A stretch of 64,000 nucleotides of DNA. Source: UBA7692 sp964650845. Lineage in GTDB: Bacteria > Bacteroidota > Bacteroidia > Chitinophagales > LD1. This document shows, in pieces, positions 17,794-27,941 of the stretch. Made by a program: the position numbers and the translations under genes. The stretch spans positions 1 through 64,000 of the forward strand of contig CAZYXR010000005.1 of assembly GCA_964650845.1 (NCBI GenBank), given 5' to 3'. Each line of letters begins with the position of its first letter. The first letter of the stretch is position 1. Below the pieces are notes generated by a model. It was not told where the DNA came from and made no database searches. It worked only from the letters and a program-made list of their open reading frames with translations.

Positions 17794-19008
17794 ATGCAAG
17801 CAACAGAACTTAAAGAGAACTTTGTAATAGTAAACGGGGTTAAAAAAAGCATTACCTATCAACGCTGCAACCGCTGTATTAGCGATAGCACATGCCCGGG
17901 AATTTCATTCAACAACAAAGGCATTTGCAACTTTTGCACATTACATGACAAATGGGTAAAAATGTACCCCAATGATGGGCGCGGGCAAAATATTCTAAAC
18001 AGCAGCTTAGAAAAAATAAAGCGCGATGGAAAAGGAAAAAAATACGATTGCATAGTTGGAATTAGTGGCGGCAGAGATAGCACCTACATACTACACTTAG
18101 TGGCAACAAAATACAAACTGCGCCCATTGGCTGTACACTTCAATGATGGGTTCGACAATCCCGTTGGTGGAGAAAACATGATAAACATCACCCGCAAACT
18201 GGGTGTGGAATTGCGCACAATCACGAGCGACTGGCGCGAAGCAAAAGATTTGAAAATTTCTTTTCTAAAAGCCTCGGTTCCAGAACTAAATGAAGGCACC
18301 GATGTAGGCATTGCTGCATCATGTTTTGGTGTAGCACACAAAGAAGGAGTTAAACATTTGATTTACGGACAATCGTTCCGCACCGAAGGCATTAAACCTA
18401 TGAGTTGGGCGTATATGGTTGGCGACTATTTGAATGATGTACAAAATAAATTTGGCTCAGTTAAGCTGCGCAAATGGACGGCAAACGACCCAAACTATCA
18501 TCTTGGATGGAAGGAACTGTTTTATTACAGTATGATTAAAGGTATTAAAGCCCACTCGCCACTTTATTACGAAAACTATGTACGAAAAGATGCCGAAGAA
18601 ATAATTAAACGCGAATATGATTGGGTTTATCCAGGGGCACATTATTACGATGATTTGTACTGGTCGTTGATTACCTATGTACATCGCGTTAAATTCAATA
18701 TTGATTTTCGCCTAAATGCTTACAGTGCTTTAATTCGCGATGGGCAAATGGATAGAGACTGGGCAATTGAATCGGTAAAAAAACCATACGTTATGGAAGA
18801 CCCCCGCATAATAGATTTGTGCTTGAAACGTTTGGCAATTTCTCGCGAGCAATTTGATGAATGGGTTGCCTTACCCCCCAAAACTTTCAGAGACTACAAC
18901 ACCGGATATACGGCAATGCAACTGATGCGACCTGCCATAAAAGCCGTTACTAAAATGGGTTTCATGCCCGAGATTGTTTACGACAAATATTTTCTCTGTG
19001 GCAAATAG
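17794..19008 (+). CDS. N-acetyl sugar amidotransferase (WbpG/PseA-like)
   Basis: This 404-residue enzyme belongs to the N-acetyl sugar amidotransferase family, which converts an acetamido group of a nucleotide sugar to an amidino group. The N-terminus carries four cysteines (RCNRCISDSTCPG, then GICNFCTLH), probably a zinc site. An ATP-pyrophosphatase loop, IVGISGGRDSTYILHL, lies at about residues 87-102. Further family blocks are FNDGFDNPVGGENM and YGQSFRTEG. Known members take ammonia from HisH/HisF-type partners; none are visible here, though an asparagine synthetase-like gene lies 5 kb downstream. It heads a plus-strand run and its end overlaps the carbamoyltransferase gene. Predicted substrate: an N-acetylated sugar for a surface glycan. 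Confidence 0.88.
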   Translation: MQATELKENFVIVNGVKKSITYQRCNRCISDSTCPGISFNNKGICNFCTLHDKWVKMYPNDGRGQNILNSSLEKIKRDGKGKKYDCIVGISGGRDSTYILHLVATKYKLRPLAVHFNDGFDNPVGGENMINITRKLGVELRTITSDWREAKDLKISFLKASVPELNEGTDVGIAASCFGVAHKEGVKHLIYGQSFRTEGIKPMSWAYMVGDYLNDVQNKFGSVKLRKWTANDPNYHLGWKELFYYSMIKGIKAHSPLYYENYVRKDAEEIIKREYDWVYPGAHYYDDLYWSLITYVHRVKFNIDFRLNAYSALIRDGQMDRDWAIESVKKPYVMEDPRIIDLCLKRLAISREQFDEWVALPPKTFRDYNTGYTAMQLMRPAIKAVTKMGFMPEIVYDKYFLCGK

Positions 19009-20635
19009 CAATTACATTCTTGGAATAAACGGAGGAGTGCGCCCTGGCTATCAGGATATTTCTGCTGTATTGATGTGCAATGGAAAAGTGATTGCGGCTA
19101 TTGAAGAAGAAAGATTAAACAGAGTAAAACACACAGCAGGGCATCTGCCAATTCTTTCGGTTAAAGAGGTTTTAAATATTGGCAATATTAGCATTAAAGA
19201 TGTTGCCACAGTTGCATTTCATGGTAGCACTTGGCAGCAACATATTGACACTGTATTGCAAACTCACTTTACAAACTATTTTGGATTTTGCCCGCCAATA
19301 AAACGTTACCACCATCACGACTGTCATGCAGCAAGCACTTTTTTCGCATCAGGGTTTGCAGAAGCATTGATAATAACTGTAGATGGTTCGGGCGATGGAG
19401 TCAGCACACAAATAGCAATAGGACGGAACAATAAAATTGAGGTATTAGAAAGATACGAACGCCCACAAAGCTTAGGAATGTTCTATGCTATGCTCACGCA
19501 ACTTTGTGGTTTTACGCGCGATGCTGACGAATACAAATTGATGGGCTTGGCAGCGTATGGCGATGCAAAAAAATTCAATTTAGATGATGTACTGCGCATT
19601 AACGAAAACAGTTACTTTTTGCAAGAAGACTATATGGTAGAAATACCGCACGGTCAGCCCGCTCCCAGTAGAAACGAAATGCTTTTCAGCAACAAGCTCA
19701 CCACATTAACCGGCTTGAGTAAACGAACACAAAAAACCATTGAAGAACCATATAAACACCTTGCAGCCGCTACACAATTTCAATTAGAAAAGGCATTAAC
19801 ATCCTTAGTAAAAAAGTATGTGGCAAAAACCGGCATACGCAATGTTTGCATGGCTGGCGGGGTAGCATTAAACTGTTTGGCAAATCAAAAAATAGAAACC
19901 CTATCGGAAGTAGATTCTCTATTTGTGCAACCAGCTTCAAGCGATGCGGGAATATCTTTAGGCGCAGCATATTTGGCAAGTGTTGAAAGTGGTGTTACAG
20001 CGTTCGCAAAACAAACGCACACATTCTTTGGCAACCAGTTTACACAAACCGAAATTATAGATGCAATACAGCGTTGCCAATTGAACTATGAAATTGAAAA
20101 CAACATAGTTGAGGCTGCTGCCGATTTGCTTGCCAACAACAAAGTTATTGGCTGGTTTCAAAACAAAATGGAGTTTGGCCCTCGCGCATTGGGCAACCGA
20201 AGCATATTGGCGAATCCAACCACTGCCGACATTCAACATATAGTAAACCACAAGATAAAATTTCGCGAGGGGTTTCGTCCTTTTGGCGCAAGTGTTTTGG
20301 AAGAAGATTTTCATGAGTTTTTTGAAGCAAAATGCACCGATGCACCATACATGACAAAAGTGTTTTTTGTAAAAGAAAAATACAGAACATTGCTAAAGGG
20401 CGTTACACATGCCGATGGCACTTGCCGCGTGCAAACGGTAAATAAATTGCAGAATGAACTTTACTATAACCTACTGAAAGCATTGAAAACAAAAATAGGT
20501 TATGGTGTTTTGCTAAACACAAGTTTCAACCTAAGCCACGAACCAATTGTAAACACACCACGCGAAGCAATTGCAAGTTTTTTTGCCAGTGGAATGGATG
20601 CTTTGTTTATGGAAAATTGCTTACTAAAAAAGTAG
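18998..20635 (+). CDS. Carbamoyltransferase of the NodU/CmcH/TobZ family
   Basis: The protein has 545 residues from GTG at 18998, giving the family-typical start NSNYILGINGG; an ATG at 18974 would add eight residues and deepen the overlap with the previous gene from 11 to 35 nt. The N-terminal Kae1-like domain has the metal motif HHHDCHAAS and IITVDGSGDG, then MAGGVALNCLANQKI. The C-terminal YrdC-like domain has KMEFGPRALGNRSILANP. These enzymes make carbamoyl-adenylate from carbamoyl phosphate and ATP and pass the carbamoyl group to a hydroxyl of a sugar or polyketide. Next to a sugar amidotransferase, a sugar acceptor is likely. The downstream dioxygenase begins 5 nt after its stop. Confidence 0.88.
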   Translation: MANSNYILGINGGVRPGYQDISAVLMCNGKVIAAIEEERLNRVKHTAGHLPILSVKEVLNIGNISIKDVATVAFHGSTWQQHIDTVLQTHFTNYFGFCPPIKRYHHHDCHAASTFFASGFAEALIITVDGSGDGVSTQIAIGRNNKIEVLERYERPQSLGMFYAMLTQLCGFTRDADEYKLMGLAAYGDAKKFNLDDVLRINENSYFLQEDYMVEIPHGQPAPSRNEMLFSNKLTTLTGLSKRTQKTIEEPYKHLAAATQFQLEKALTSLVKKYVAKTGIRNVCMAGGVALNCLANQKIETLSEVDSLFVQPASSDAGISLGAAYLASVESGVTAFAKQTHTFFGNQFTQTEIIDAIQRCQLNYEIENNIVEAAADLLANNKVIGWFQNKMEFGPRALGNRSILANPTTADIQHIVNHKIKFREGFRPFGASVLEEDFHEFFEAKCTDAPYMTKVFFVKEKYRTLLKGVTHADGTCRVQTVNKLQNELYYNLLKALKTKIGYGVLLNTSFNLSHEPIVNTPREAIASFFASGMDALFMENCLLKK

Positions 20636-20640
20636 AATCT

Positions 20641-21486
20641 ATGCCGTATAAAGACATATTTGTTGATACCGCACACAACATCGCGTTGGCGCAGCATGGC
20701 TATGTCATTGTACCATTTCTCACCAATACCGAAACACAGCAACTAACAAGTTTTTTTTACGAAAACCATCAAGAATTACCCGATGGAATGTATGCTTCAT
20801 CTCATGCTCGCGATTTTTCGTTTCGTAAAAAAATGAATGAAGAGATAAAGAGTGTTTGTGCAAGGGCAATGGAAAATACATTTCTAAATGCCACGCCTCT
20901 CGGCTCTACATTTATGGTAAAAAGCAAAGGCGAAAACGGCAGCCTTCACCCTCATCAAGACTGGAGTATTGTAGATGAAAAAAAGTTCAACTCCTATAAC
21001 ATTTGGCTTCCATTGGTAGATGTGAACGAGCAAAACGGAACGTTGCTTATTTTACCCAATAGCCACGAACTGTTTGATAACATTCGCGGCTTGAATATTC
21101 CATCATCGTTTGCACAAGTTGAAAAAGAAGTGTGGCAGTATTTAATACCAATAAACATGAAAGCCGGAGAAGCACTGGTGTATGACCATCGTTTGTTGCA
21201 CGCATCGGGCATAAACAAAACAACTCAACCGCGCTTGGTAGTGGTGTATGGAGTAATTCCTACCGAGGCAACCATGCGCTATTACTATGGCAAAGAAAAC
21301 ACCATAGAAGAGTATGAATGCACAGCCGATTTTTATTTCAACGAAACCATTACACAAGGTCCAACCGGATTAAAAATGCTGCAATCCATTGCCAACAACA
21401 ATCCCGTTGCAACACAAACTTTACTCAATAGCAAGTACGCAACATCAAAAACTTTACTGCAAACATTATTGTCATTTTTCAAATAA
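20641..21486 (+). CDS. PhyH-family Fe(II)/2-oxoglutarate dioxygenase
   Basis: The ATG at 20641, 5 nt after the upstream stop, is preferred over one at 20617 inside that gene. The 281-residue protein carries the phytanoyl-CoA dioxygenase iron triad: His and Asp in SLHPHQDWS (about residue 103-107) and the distal His in YDHRLLHASG (about 181-189), followed by an Arg in TTQPRLVVVYG for 2-oxoglutarate. Such enzymes hydroxylate or desaturate small molecules and are common in natural-product and sugar-tailoring loci. Here it probably modifies the same product as the neighbouring carbamoyl- and methyltransferases. The 36-nt gap to the next gene keeps it in the same run. Confidence 0.85.
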   Translation: MPYKDIFVDTAHNIALAQHGYVIVPFLTNTETQQLTSFFYENHQELPDGMYASSHARDFSFRKKMNEEIKSVCARAMENTFLNATPLGSTFMVKSKGENGSLHPHQDWSIVDEKKFNSYNIWLPLVDVNEQNGTLLILPNSHELFDNIRGLNIPSSFAQVEKEVWQYLIPINMKAGEALVYDHRLLHASGINKTTQPRLVVVYGVIPTEATMRYYYGKENTIEEYECTADFYFNETITQGPTGLKMLQSIANNNPVATQTLLNSKYATSKTLLQTLLSFFK

Positions 21487-21522
21487 TTGAATCTACTAAG
21501 CGCTGATTTTTAAATTCGCAAA

Positions 21523-22452
21523 ATGCTTTATGCAATTCTTATCACAATTATAGTTTTTCAGTTTGCTGTGGTGGCGTGGTTGTTATTGAACAAAAAACAA
21601 ACATCCGTAAAAGCTTTTGCGGCTTCGAGCAATACACCACAATCGGTTTCAAAATTTTACAATCAAACCACCGATAAATTCATTGCAGTGTATGGCGAAA
21701 TTATTCAGGCATTTAGAACAAATGACGTAAGCGACTACCTTAACTACACAGTAGCGAGTATGCAATTAAAAAGTGGTATGACCGCCATTGATGCCGGCTG
21801 CGGAGTTTGCGGGCCGGCATGTCATTTTGCAACTACGGTAAGCGATGTAAAGATTAATGCAATTACCGTTTCGGAAGTGCAAGCCCAAAAAAGCAAAGAA
21901 AAAATCGTTGAAAGAAATCTGCAAAGCCAGGTAAATGTTAGTGTTGGCGACTATCACAAACTCGATGAAATTTTCGAAAAAGAATCAACCGACAGGGTTT
22001 ATTTTTTAGAATCTTTTGGCCACAGCAACGACAAGAAAAAAGTGATTAATACGGTTTATAATGTATTGAAGCCCGGGGGCAAAATGTACATCAAAGATTT
22101 GTTTTTGCGCGAAAGCGAAAACGAATGGGAGCAGCATCGCATCAATGCAATTGCCGAGCAAATAAACACAGCTTACGAATATCAAATTGCCGATTTGCAC
22201 GAGGTGGTTTCTGCAATAAGGCAAAAGGGATTTTTGGTTGAGTTTATTCGCCCGCCACAAGTAGAGCGCGATAAATTTGAACACCTCACCATCTCCAACG
22301 ACTTTCAAAATCTGTTCAACATCGGCAAAATTGAAAGTTGGGACGATTATGTTTTCCCTATTGACTTTTATGAAATTCTTGCAGAAAAACCCGTGTACAA
22401 TACTGCCGAGGATATGCACTTATACTTTATGAATAAAAAAAATCAATCGTAG
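21523..22452 (+). CDS. Membrane-anchored SAM-dependent methyltransferase
   Basis: This 309-residue protein starts with one hydrophobic helix (MLYAILITIIVFQFAVVAWLL-like, residues 1-22), an unusual anchor for a class I methyltransferase. The Rossmann domain follows: motif I is AIDAGCGVCGPACHFA (about 88-103), then YFLESFGH and NVLKPGGKMYIKD as motifs IV/V. The layout resembles methyltransferases acting on isoprenoid or lipid quinone-like substrates (a UbiE/sterol C-methyltransferase flavour). A UbiA-type prenyltransferase follows 31 nt later, so a membrane-bound prenylated or lipid-linked substrate is a reasonable inference. Confidence 0.82.
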   Translation: MLYAILITIIVFQFAVVAWLLLNKKQTSVKAFAASSNTPQSVSKFYNQTTDKFIAVYGEIIQAFRTNDVSDYLNYTVASMQLKSGMTAIDAGCGVCGPACHFATTVSDVKINAITVSEVQAQKSKEKIVERNLQSQVNVSVGDYHKLDEIFEKESTDRVYFLESFGHSNDKKKVINTVYNVLKPGGKMYIKDLFLRESENEWEQHRINAIAEQINTAYEYQIADLHEVVSAIRQKGFLVEFIRPPQVERDKFEHLTISNDFQNLFNIGKIESWDDYVFPIDFYEILAEKPVYNTAEDMHLYFMNKKNQS

Positions 22453-22483
22453 AAACACTGTTGCTTTACTATCTAAAAATTAC

Positions 22484-23632
22484 GTGCAATTTCTCCACAA
22501 TCTTTCTGTTGTAACCCGCGCCAAAGACTGGCGATTAAGTTTCGTTCCATTTATAATGGGCTGCGTGTATATGTGGCTGTGGTGGTTTCAATTGCCTTGC
22601 ACAGCGCACACAATTTTATTAACCTTTCTTTCTTTAATTACCACCATCGGATTTGCCTCTCTAGGTTATTTCATCAACGAGTTTTTTGATAAAGCCAGCG
22701 ATGCAAAAGCTGGCAAATTAAACAAGCTGACATTTATTGCTCCGACACTACAGTTTGCAATTTTTGCATCATCGGTAGCACTTACTTTTTTACCATGGAT
22801 TTGGCTGCCGGCCTCAAAGTTTTCGTGGCTGCTGATTGGCGTGCAAATCTCGCTTTTCTTGATTTACTCTTTGCCCTTTCCGCGCCTAAAAGAATCAACT
22901 TACTTGTCGGTAATTATTGATGCGCTGTATGCGTATGTTGTGCCGTTGGCCTTATCGTTTTATACTTTTAGCTTAATTGCCAACACGCTCTATTTTCCGG
23001 CTTGGTTTTATCTTTTTGCAGTTGCAGTTTTTTTTATTGGCTTGCGCAACATCATTATTCATCAAGCTGATGACATAATGAAAGACAAACAAAGTGGAAT
23101 GAAAACTTTGCCGATGATTTTAGGCATTGCAAACACAAAGATTTTGTTGCAAACAGTTTTGTTATACGAAGTATTGTTCTCAACACTTTGGATGCTATTA
23201 TTAGGCGTTGAACGCTTCATATTTTTGCCATGCCTAATCGTCTATTTACTATTAGCGGTGTATTCTGCAAATGATGTAAACACAAGAGTTCACAACAAAA
23301 ACAGCCAATTCATCATCAATAACGCTTATCAATATCTCATTCCTCTTGTAATGATTTTATTGTTGACGATAAACGATGTAAAATGGCTGGCAATATTACC
23401 CTTGCATGTAATGCTTTTGGTGCCGTTTCATTTGTTGCAAAAAACGTTGAACATCATCAACAGTTTTATTTCTGTTATTCATCGTTTTGTATTGAACGAT
23501 GTGCGAAACTTCGTGAGCGCAGCAATAAATTATCCAATTTACTATTGCCTTTTAATGTTTGGTGTAGATTTAAAAAAAGAACAAATGTCTGCTTGGGAAT
23601 TTTTGCAGTCGCGCATTAAAAAAGGACAGTAA
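22484..23632 (+). CDS. UbiA-family prenyltransferase-like membrane protein
   Basis: The start is a GTG at 22484. The 382-residue protein has eight or nine membrane helices. Both Asp-rich UbiA motifs are present: NEFFDKASDAKAGK (Asn65, Asp69, Asp73) and HQADDIMKDKQSG (about residue 195), which bind prenyl or sugar diphosphate through magnesium. Members include aromatic prenyltransferases and decaprenylphosphate phosphoribosyltransferase, so the acceptor is open. The C-terminal 70 residues beyond the core (LLQKTLNIINSF to KKGQ) are an extension not needed for UbiA activity. It lies between a membrane-anchored methyltransferase and an asparagine synthetase-like enzyme. Confidence 0.82.
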   Translation: MQFLHNLSVVTRAKDWRLSFVPFIMGCVYMWLWWFQLPCTAHTILLTFLSLITTIGFASLGYFINEFFDKASDAKAGKLNKLTFIAPTLQFAIFASSVALTFLPWIWLPASKFSWLLIGVQISLFLIYSLPFPRLKESTYLSVIIDALYAYVVPLALSFYTFSLIANTLYFPAWFYLFAVAVFFIGLRNIIIHQADDIMKDKQSGMKTLPMILGIANTKILLQTVLLYEVLFSTLWMLLLGVERFIFLPCLIVYLLLAVYSANDVNTRVHNKNSQFIINNAYQYLIPLVMILLLTINDVKWLAILPLHVMLLVPFHLLQKTLNIINSFISVIHRFVLNDVRNFVSAAINYPIYYCLLMFGVDLKKEQMSAWEFLQSRIKKGQ

Positions 23633-23649
23633 AATTCAACAAAGAAGTT

Positions 23650-25419
23650 ATGTGTGGAATAGCAGGAATACTTGATTTTAAAAAGTGTGTTACCGAACAA
23701 GAAATCAGTAACATGACTAACGCTCTCAAGCATCGCGGCCCAGATGATGAGGGGCAGTATTTAAACGCATCTAAAACAGTGGGGCTTGGCCACAGGCGTT
23801 TATCGTTTTTAGATTTAAGCGAAAAGGGGCGACAGCCACTTACCAACGAAGACGAAACACTTTGGATAACTTTCAACGGAGAGATTTACAATTTCAGAGA
23901 TTTAAAAAAAGAACTGCAACAACTTGGGCATCAGTTTCAATCGGATACAGATAGTGAGGTTTTGATACACGCCTACGAACAGTGGCGCGAATCCATGTTG
24001 GATAAGCTGGAAGGAATGTGGGCTTTTGCCATTTGGGACGAAAAAACCAAAACGCTTTTTGCGGCTCGCGATCGTTTTGGCATCAAGCCATTCTATTACG
24101 GTGAGCAACAAGAACGCCTTGTTTTTGCATCTGAGATTAAAGCCATAAACGCGCTGCGGAATTACAAACTCACCATCAACAAATCTGCATTTGCCGATTA
24201 TTTTAATTACCGCTACATACCATCGCCCAACACCATTTGGAACGAAGTAAAAAAACTACCTCCGGCACATTATTTAACTTGGCAAAACGGCAATATTACC
24301 CTAAAAGAATATTGGCATCTCGAAAGCAAAAATAACACTACAAACCACCAACAATTAGTTGAAGAAATTGATGAGTTACTGTTTAACTCTGTAAAACTTC
24401 ATGCAGTAAGCGATGTGCCAATTGGAGCGTTTTTAAGTGGCGGTTACGACAGTTCTGCCATTGCGTATTATTTGCACCGCATGAATTATCCGCTTCAAAC
24501 ATTTTCTATCGGATTTGAAAAATGGGACAATAGCGAACATAAATTTGCCGAGTTAGTAGCACAATTGCTAAACAGCAAACATACTTCATACATTGTTGAC
24601 GATGCGCACTTGGAATTGTTAGAGCATTTAGCTTGGGTGTATGACGAGCCTATTGCCGATATTTCAACACTGCCAACATACATGGTGAGCAATGTGGCGG
24701 CAAAAGATGTAAAAGCAGTAATGAGTGGCGAGGGCAGCGATGAAATTTTTGTAGGCTACAACTGGCAAAGGCAGTTTGCCGAAAAAAGCTTTTTGCAAAA
24801 AATTAAACACCTTTTTTCGGGCAGCAGCAACCATTACATAGTGGATTATTATGCGCAGTCTATGGCAATGGGCCGATTCGACTTTAATGAACAACAAAAA
24901 CTGCTGCACCACGATTTGCATACATTCATAAACCCCGAAAGCGATTGGTTTTATTCAAAGCATTTTGATAAAAATTTAAGCCCATTAAAATCTATTCAAC
25001 TCATGGACATGAAATGTTTTATGGGCGAACTTGTACTTACAAAAGTGGATAGAGCAAGCATGGCAAACAGTTTAGAAGTGCGAGTTCCTTTTCTCGACCA
25101 TAAGCTGTTTGAAAAAGTATTTAGCTTACGCGAACAAGAATACCATCAACCACAACAAACAAAATCGTTGCTTTACGCTCAACTTAAAAATACTTTTCCG
25201 CAAGAAATTTTAAAACGAAAAAAACAAGGCTTTGTAGGCCCCGACCAGTTTTACACGAATATGGAATGGTATAAAACAGTGCTGAATAATGCTGAACTGG
25301 TAAAAGATGAATTGATAAACAAAACTGCAATAGATGAATACATTCGCACCAACCAAAACTGGAAGCTATGGAAGATTGCCGTTATGGAATTTTGGTATAA
25401 AAAATGGAAAATCCGGTAA
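23650..25419 (+). CDS. asnB: Asparagine synthase (glutamine-hydrolysing)-like amidotransferase
   Basis: This 589-residue protein begins MCGIAGILDF, so Cys2 becomes the N-terminal nucleophile of a class II glutaminase. The glutaminase domain (1-200) contains LKHRGPDDEGQ, LGHRRLSFLDLS and TFNGEIYN. The synthetase domain (from about 235) has the ATP-binding SGGYDSSAIAY; the usual SGGxDS is kept. SGEGSDEIFVGY and DRASMANSLEVRVPFLDH are standard. In polysaccharide and natural-product loci such AsnB paralogues amidate sugars or acids or supply ammonia. The sugar amidotransferase at the head of this run needs an ammonia source, and this protein could be it; a general asparagine role is equally possible. 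Confidence 0.85.
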   Translation: MCGIAGILDFKKCVTEQEISNMTNALKHRGPDDEGQYLNASKTVGLGHRRLSFLDLSEKGRQPLTNEDETLWITFNGEIYNFRDLKKELQQLGHQFQSDTDSEVLIHAYEQWRESMLDKLEGMWAFAIWDEKTKTLFAARDRFGIKPFYYGEQQERLVFASEIKAINALRNYKLTINKSAFADYFNYRYIPSPNTIWNEVKKLPPAHYLTWQNGNITLKEYWHLESKNNTTNHQQLVEEIDELLFNSVKLHAVSDVPIGAFLSGGYDSSAIAYYLHRMNYPLQTFSIGFEKWDNSEHKFAELVAQLLNSKHTSYIVDDAHLELLEHLAWVYDEPIADISTLPTYMVSNVAAKDVKAVMSGEGSDEIFVGYNWQRQFAEKSFLQKIKHLFSGSSNHYIVDYYAQSMAMGRFDFNEQQKLLHHDLHTFINPESDWFYSKHFDKNLSPLKSIQLMDMKCFMGELVLTKVDRASMANSLEVRVPFLDHKLFEKVFSLREQEYHQPQQTKSLLYAQLKNTFPQEILKRKKQGFVGPDQFYTNMEWYKTVLNNAELVKDELINKTAIDEYIRTNQNWKLWKIAVMEFWYKKWKIR

Positions 25420-25449
25420 GATATATTTGTACATTTTTAAAGCCTTTGC

Positions 25450-26415
25450 ATGACGTTAATTTCTCTACTTGATTTTTTCAGATTTAATGTGCTGCATATT
25501 TCCACAAAATACATCAAATGGGAGCGGGAATACTTAGGCTTGGACGAAGAAACACCATTCAATTACCTAATAGGAATGGTAGCTAATGAAATCAGAAATT
25601 ATTGCTTTCGTTATGGCAAAGAAATATACTCGGGCGAAGGCGCATTAGTCGACTTGGGTTCATGGCTTGGCTCTACAGTGGTGCCGCTGGCAAAAGGGCT
25701 GCAAGAAAGCACAACAAACACAAATGCTATAATCCACGCATACGATACATTTGTTTGGTACGAGAATATGAGCAATAGTGCGCGCAATACGTCTATTGCA
25801 GGAAAGTACAAAATAGGCGATTGTTTTATTGAAGAATTCAAAAAACAGATTTCCCCCTTTGAAAAGTATGTAGAGATACATAAAGGCGACTTGAATAATG
25901 CGCAATGGGACGGAGCACCTATTGAATACATGATGATAGATGCTATGAAAGATTGGGTGCTGGCAAAAAAGATTCTTTTTACTTTTTACCCTCACCTTAT
26001 TGCCGGAAAAGCAATTATTATTCACGAAGACTTTTGCCATCATTACACTTCGTGGATACACTTATTTCACTAAAGGCTTCGTGATTATTTTGAACCGCTA
26101 CCCGTAATAAAACACTCTTCAGGAGTTGCTTTTAAGTGTATAAAACCACTCGAAAATTTATCTGCAATTATTCCTGACGATTTCATGGACTTTACTGCTG
26201 ATGAAATAGAGTTAGCATTTGACTATTCGCTTTCGTTAGTAAGTGCAAGTAACCAACCTGCTATTCTTGCCGCAAAGGCAATGGCATACAGACACAAAAA
26301 CGATTATGAGACGGCAAAAAAAACACTTAATAAAATTCCTATCATAGTGCAATGGCTTAATACCGAGGTGTACGAAGTACACAGAACTCTCAAAAAAGAA
26401 CACACTCCAAAATAA
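25450..26415 (+). pseudogene. TylF-like methyltransferase gene interrupted by an in-frame TAA
   Basis: Two open segments, 25450-26070 and 26074-26415, are in the same frame and separated only by TAA at 26071-26073. Together they would give a 321-codon protein. The first part has a SAM-site-like stretch (LVDLGSWLGSTVVPLAKGL) and a late MMIDAMKDWVLAKK block, like TylF/macrocin-type O-methyltransferases. Translation after the stop reads RLRDYFEPLPVIKHSSGVAF, a natural continuation of the methyltransferase fold, then a TPR-like tail ending at 26415. A single base change from a Tyr codon (TAT/TAC) would explain the stop. Either a recent pseudogene, a sequencing error or, less likely, readthrough. 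Confidence 0.65.
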
Positions 26416-26522
26416 AAGCGTTTCGTATTGCCATAGTTACAAGCTATTATTGTGTTTAATTAATTAGTACTGTAATTAAAATATATGGCAGTTAGTTTCG
26501 TGCTGCTTTGCAAAGTTGAGCT

Positions 26523-27941
26523 ATGATTAAATCTTTGATAGATAAAATTTGGGGCAAAAAAAACAGCACCTTACAAACTTTTCCAATTCTATTTCACGAT
26601 TACAACAAATCGCGCTTGCCTGGCAAAAGCGAATACGCATGTTACGCTCCTATAAAAAACATTTACTTTGGTCATTATGGCAAAGCGGTAGCCTGTTGCT
26701 ACAACAGAGAACACGTATTGGGCACTTACCCACAACAAAGCATCCATGAGATTTGGACTGGTGAAAAAGCCCAAGAACTAAGAGCGGCATTAAAAAACTA
26801 TGATTTTTCGCATGGTTGCCGCTATTGTTTAACACAGATAAAAGCCGGCAATATTGATGCAGCTAAAGCCAAACAATATGATGAACAACACACCAATGCA
26901 AATGGTTATCCATCGGTAATGGAGTTTGAGTTGAGCAATACGTGCAACTTAGAATGTGTGATGTGTAGCGGAAATTTTTCTTCGCTCATTAGAAAAAACA
27001 GAGAAGGCAAACCGCCTGTGGAAAGCCCTTATGACGATGCATTTGTAGAGCAACTAAAGCCATACATTCCGTTTCTACAAGAAGTGAAGTTTTATGGAGG
27101 TGAACCCTTTATGATTCCAATATACTACAAGATATGGGAGTTAGCAGTACAACTCAACCCTACTATTTGCATTTCTATTCAAACCAATGCCACCATGCTA
27201 AACAGCCGTATCAAAGATTTACTCGAAGCCGGCAATTTTCACATAAACATTTCGCTTGATGCAGTAACAAGAGAAGTGTATGAAGCAATAAGATTAAACG
27301 CCAAATTTGATGCAGTAATGGAAAATGTAAATTGGTTTATTGATTACTGCAAACGCAAAAATACTTTTATTGGCATTTCTGCTTGTGCCATGCAGCAAAA
27401 CTGGAGGGACATTCCGAATATTCTCACTTTTTGTACTGAAAAGGAAGTGCAACTATACCTACACACGGTTTTTTTTCCAAAAGAGTGTGCCATAAGAAAC
27501 CTTAGCGCAATGGAGCTTACAGAAATATCTGAATTTACCAGTCCGTTTTTTACCACCATGGCTGTAAATTCTGCTATTGACAAAAAAAACAAATTGCATT
27601 TTGGCGATTACATTAAACAAGTGAACGATTGGAAGGCAGAATCAATAAAGCATGCAGAACAGATTATCATCAGTACCCCAACAGAACTTTCGGAATTTGT
27701 AAAACACAAGATGGAGCAAGTACTCTATCAATCACTTTTCGATGAGCAACGAAGAAAAAACATCCTCCAAAAATTAACTTTATTGATAAGCGTGATACCC
27801 AAAGATTTTCCATTTAAAGAAAGCTTAAAGGACTTCGACTTTAAAGACGACTACATGGTAATAGACATGCTCAAACACATAGAAAACAATACTATAGAAA
27901 CTTTGCTTAGCAACGCCCCACCAGCCAATACAGAATCATGA
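26523..27941 (+). CDS. Radical SAM protein with N-terminal SPASM/twitch-like domain
   Basis: This 472-residue enzyme has the radical SAM cluster motif CNLECVMC (Cys141, Cys145, Cys148) after SVMEFELSNT. KFYGGEPFMIP and ISLDAVTREVYEAI are the usual follow-on blocks. Unusually the auxiliary-cluster region comes first: residues 28-110 contain CYAPIKN, AVACCYNRE, IHEIWTG and HGCRYC, like a SPASM or twitch domain placed N-terminally. Such proteins modify peptides, sugars or other small molecules by radical chemistry. The stop overlaps the next gene's ATG (ATGA), so the two products are probably made together. The 106-bp gap upstream may hold its own promoter. Confidence 0.85.
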   Translation: MIKSLIDKIWGKKNSTLQTFPILFHDYNKSRLPGKSEYACYAPIKNIYFGHYGKAVACCYNREHVLGTYPQQSIHEIWTGEKAQELRAALKNYDFSHGCRYCLTQIKAGNIDAAKAKQYDEQHTNANGYPSVMEFELSNTCNLECVMCSGNFSSLIRKNREGKPPVESPYDDAFVEQLKPYIPFLQEVKFYGGEPFMIPIYYKIWELAVQLNPTICISIQTNATMLNSRIKDLLEAGNFHINISLDAVTREVYEAIRLNAKFDAVMENVNWFIDYCKRKNTFIGISACAMQQNWRDIPNILTFCTEKEVQLYLHTVFFPKECAIRNLSAMELTEISEFTSPFFTTMAVNSAIDKKNKLHFGDYIKQVNDWKAESIKHAEQIIISTPTELSEFVKHKMEQVLYQSLFDEQRRKNILQKLTLLISVIPKDFPFKESLKDFDFKDDYMVIDMLKHIENNTIETLLSNAPPANTES

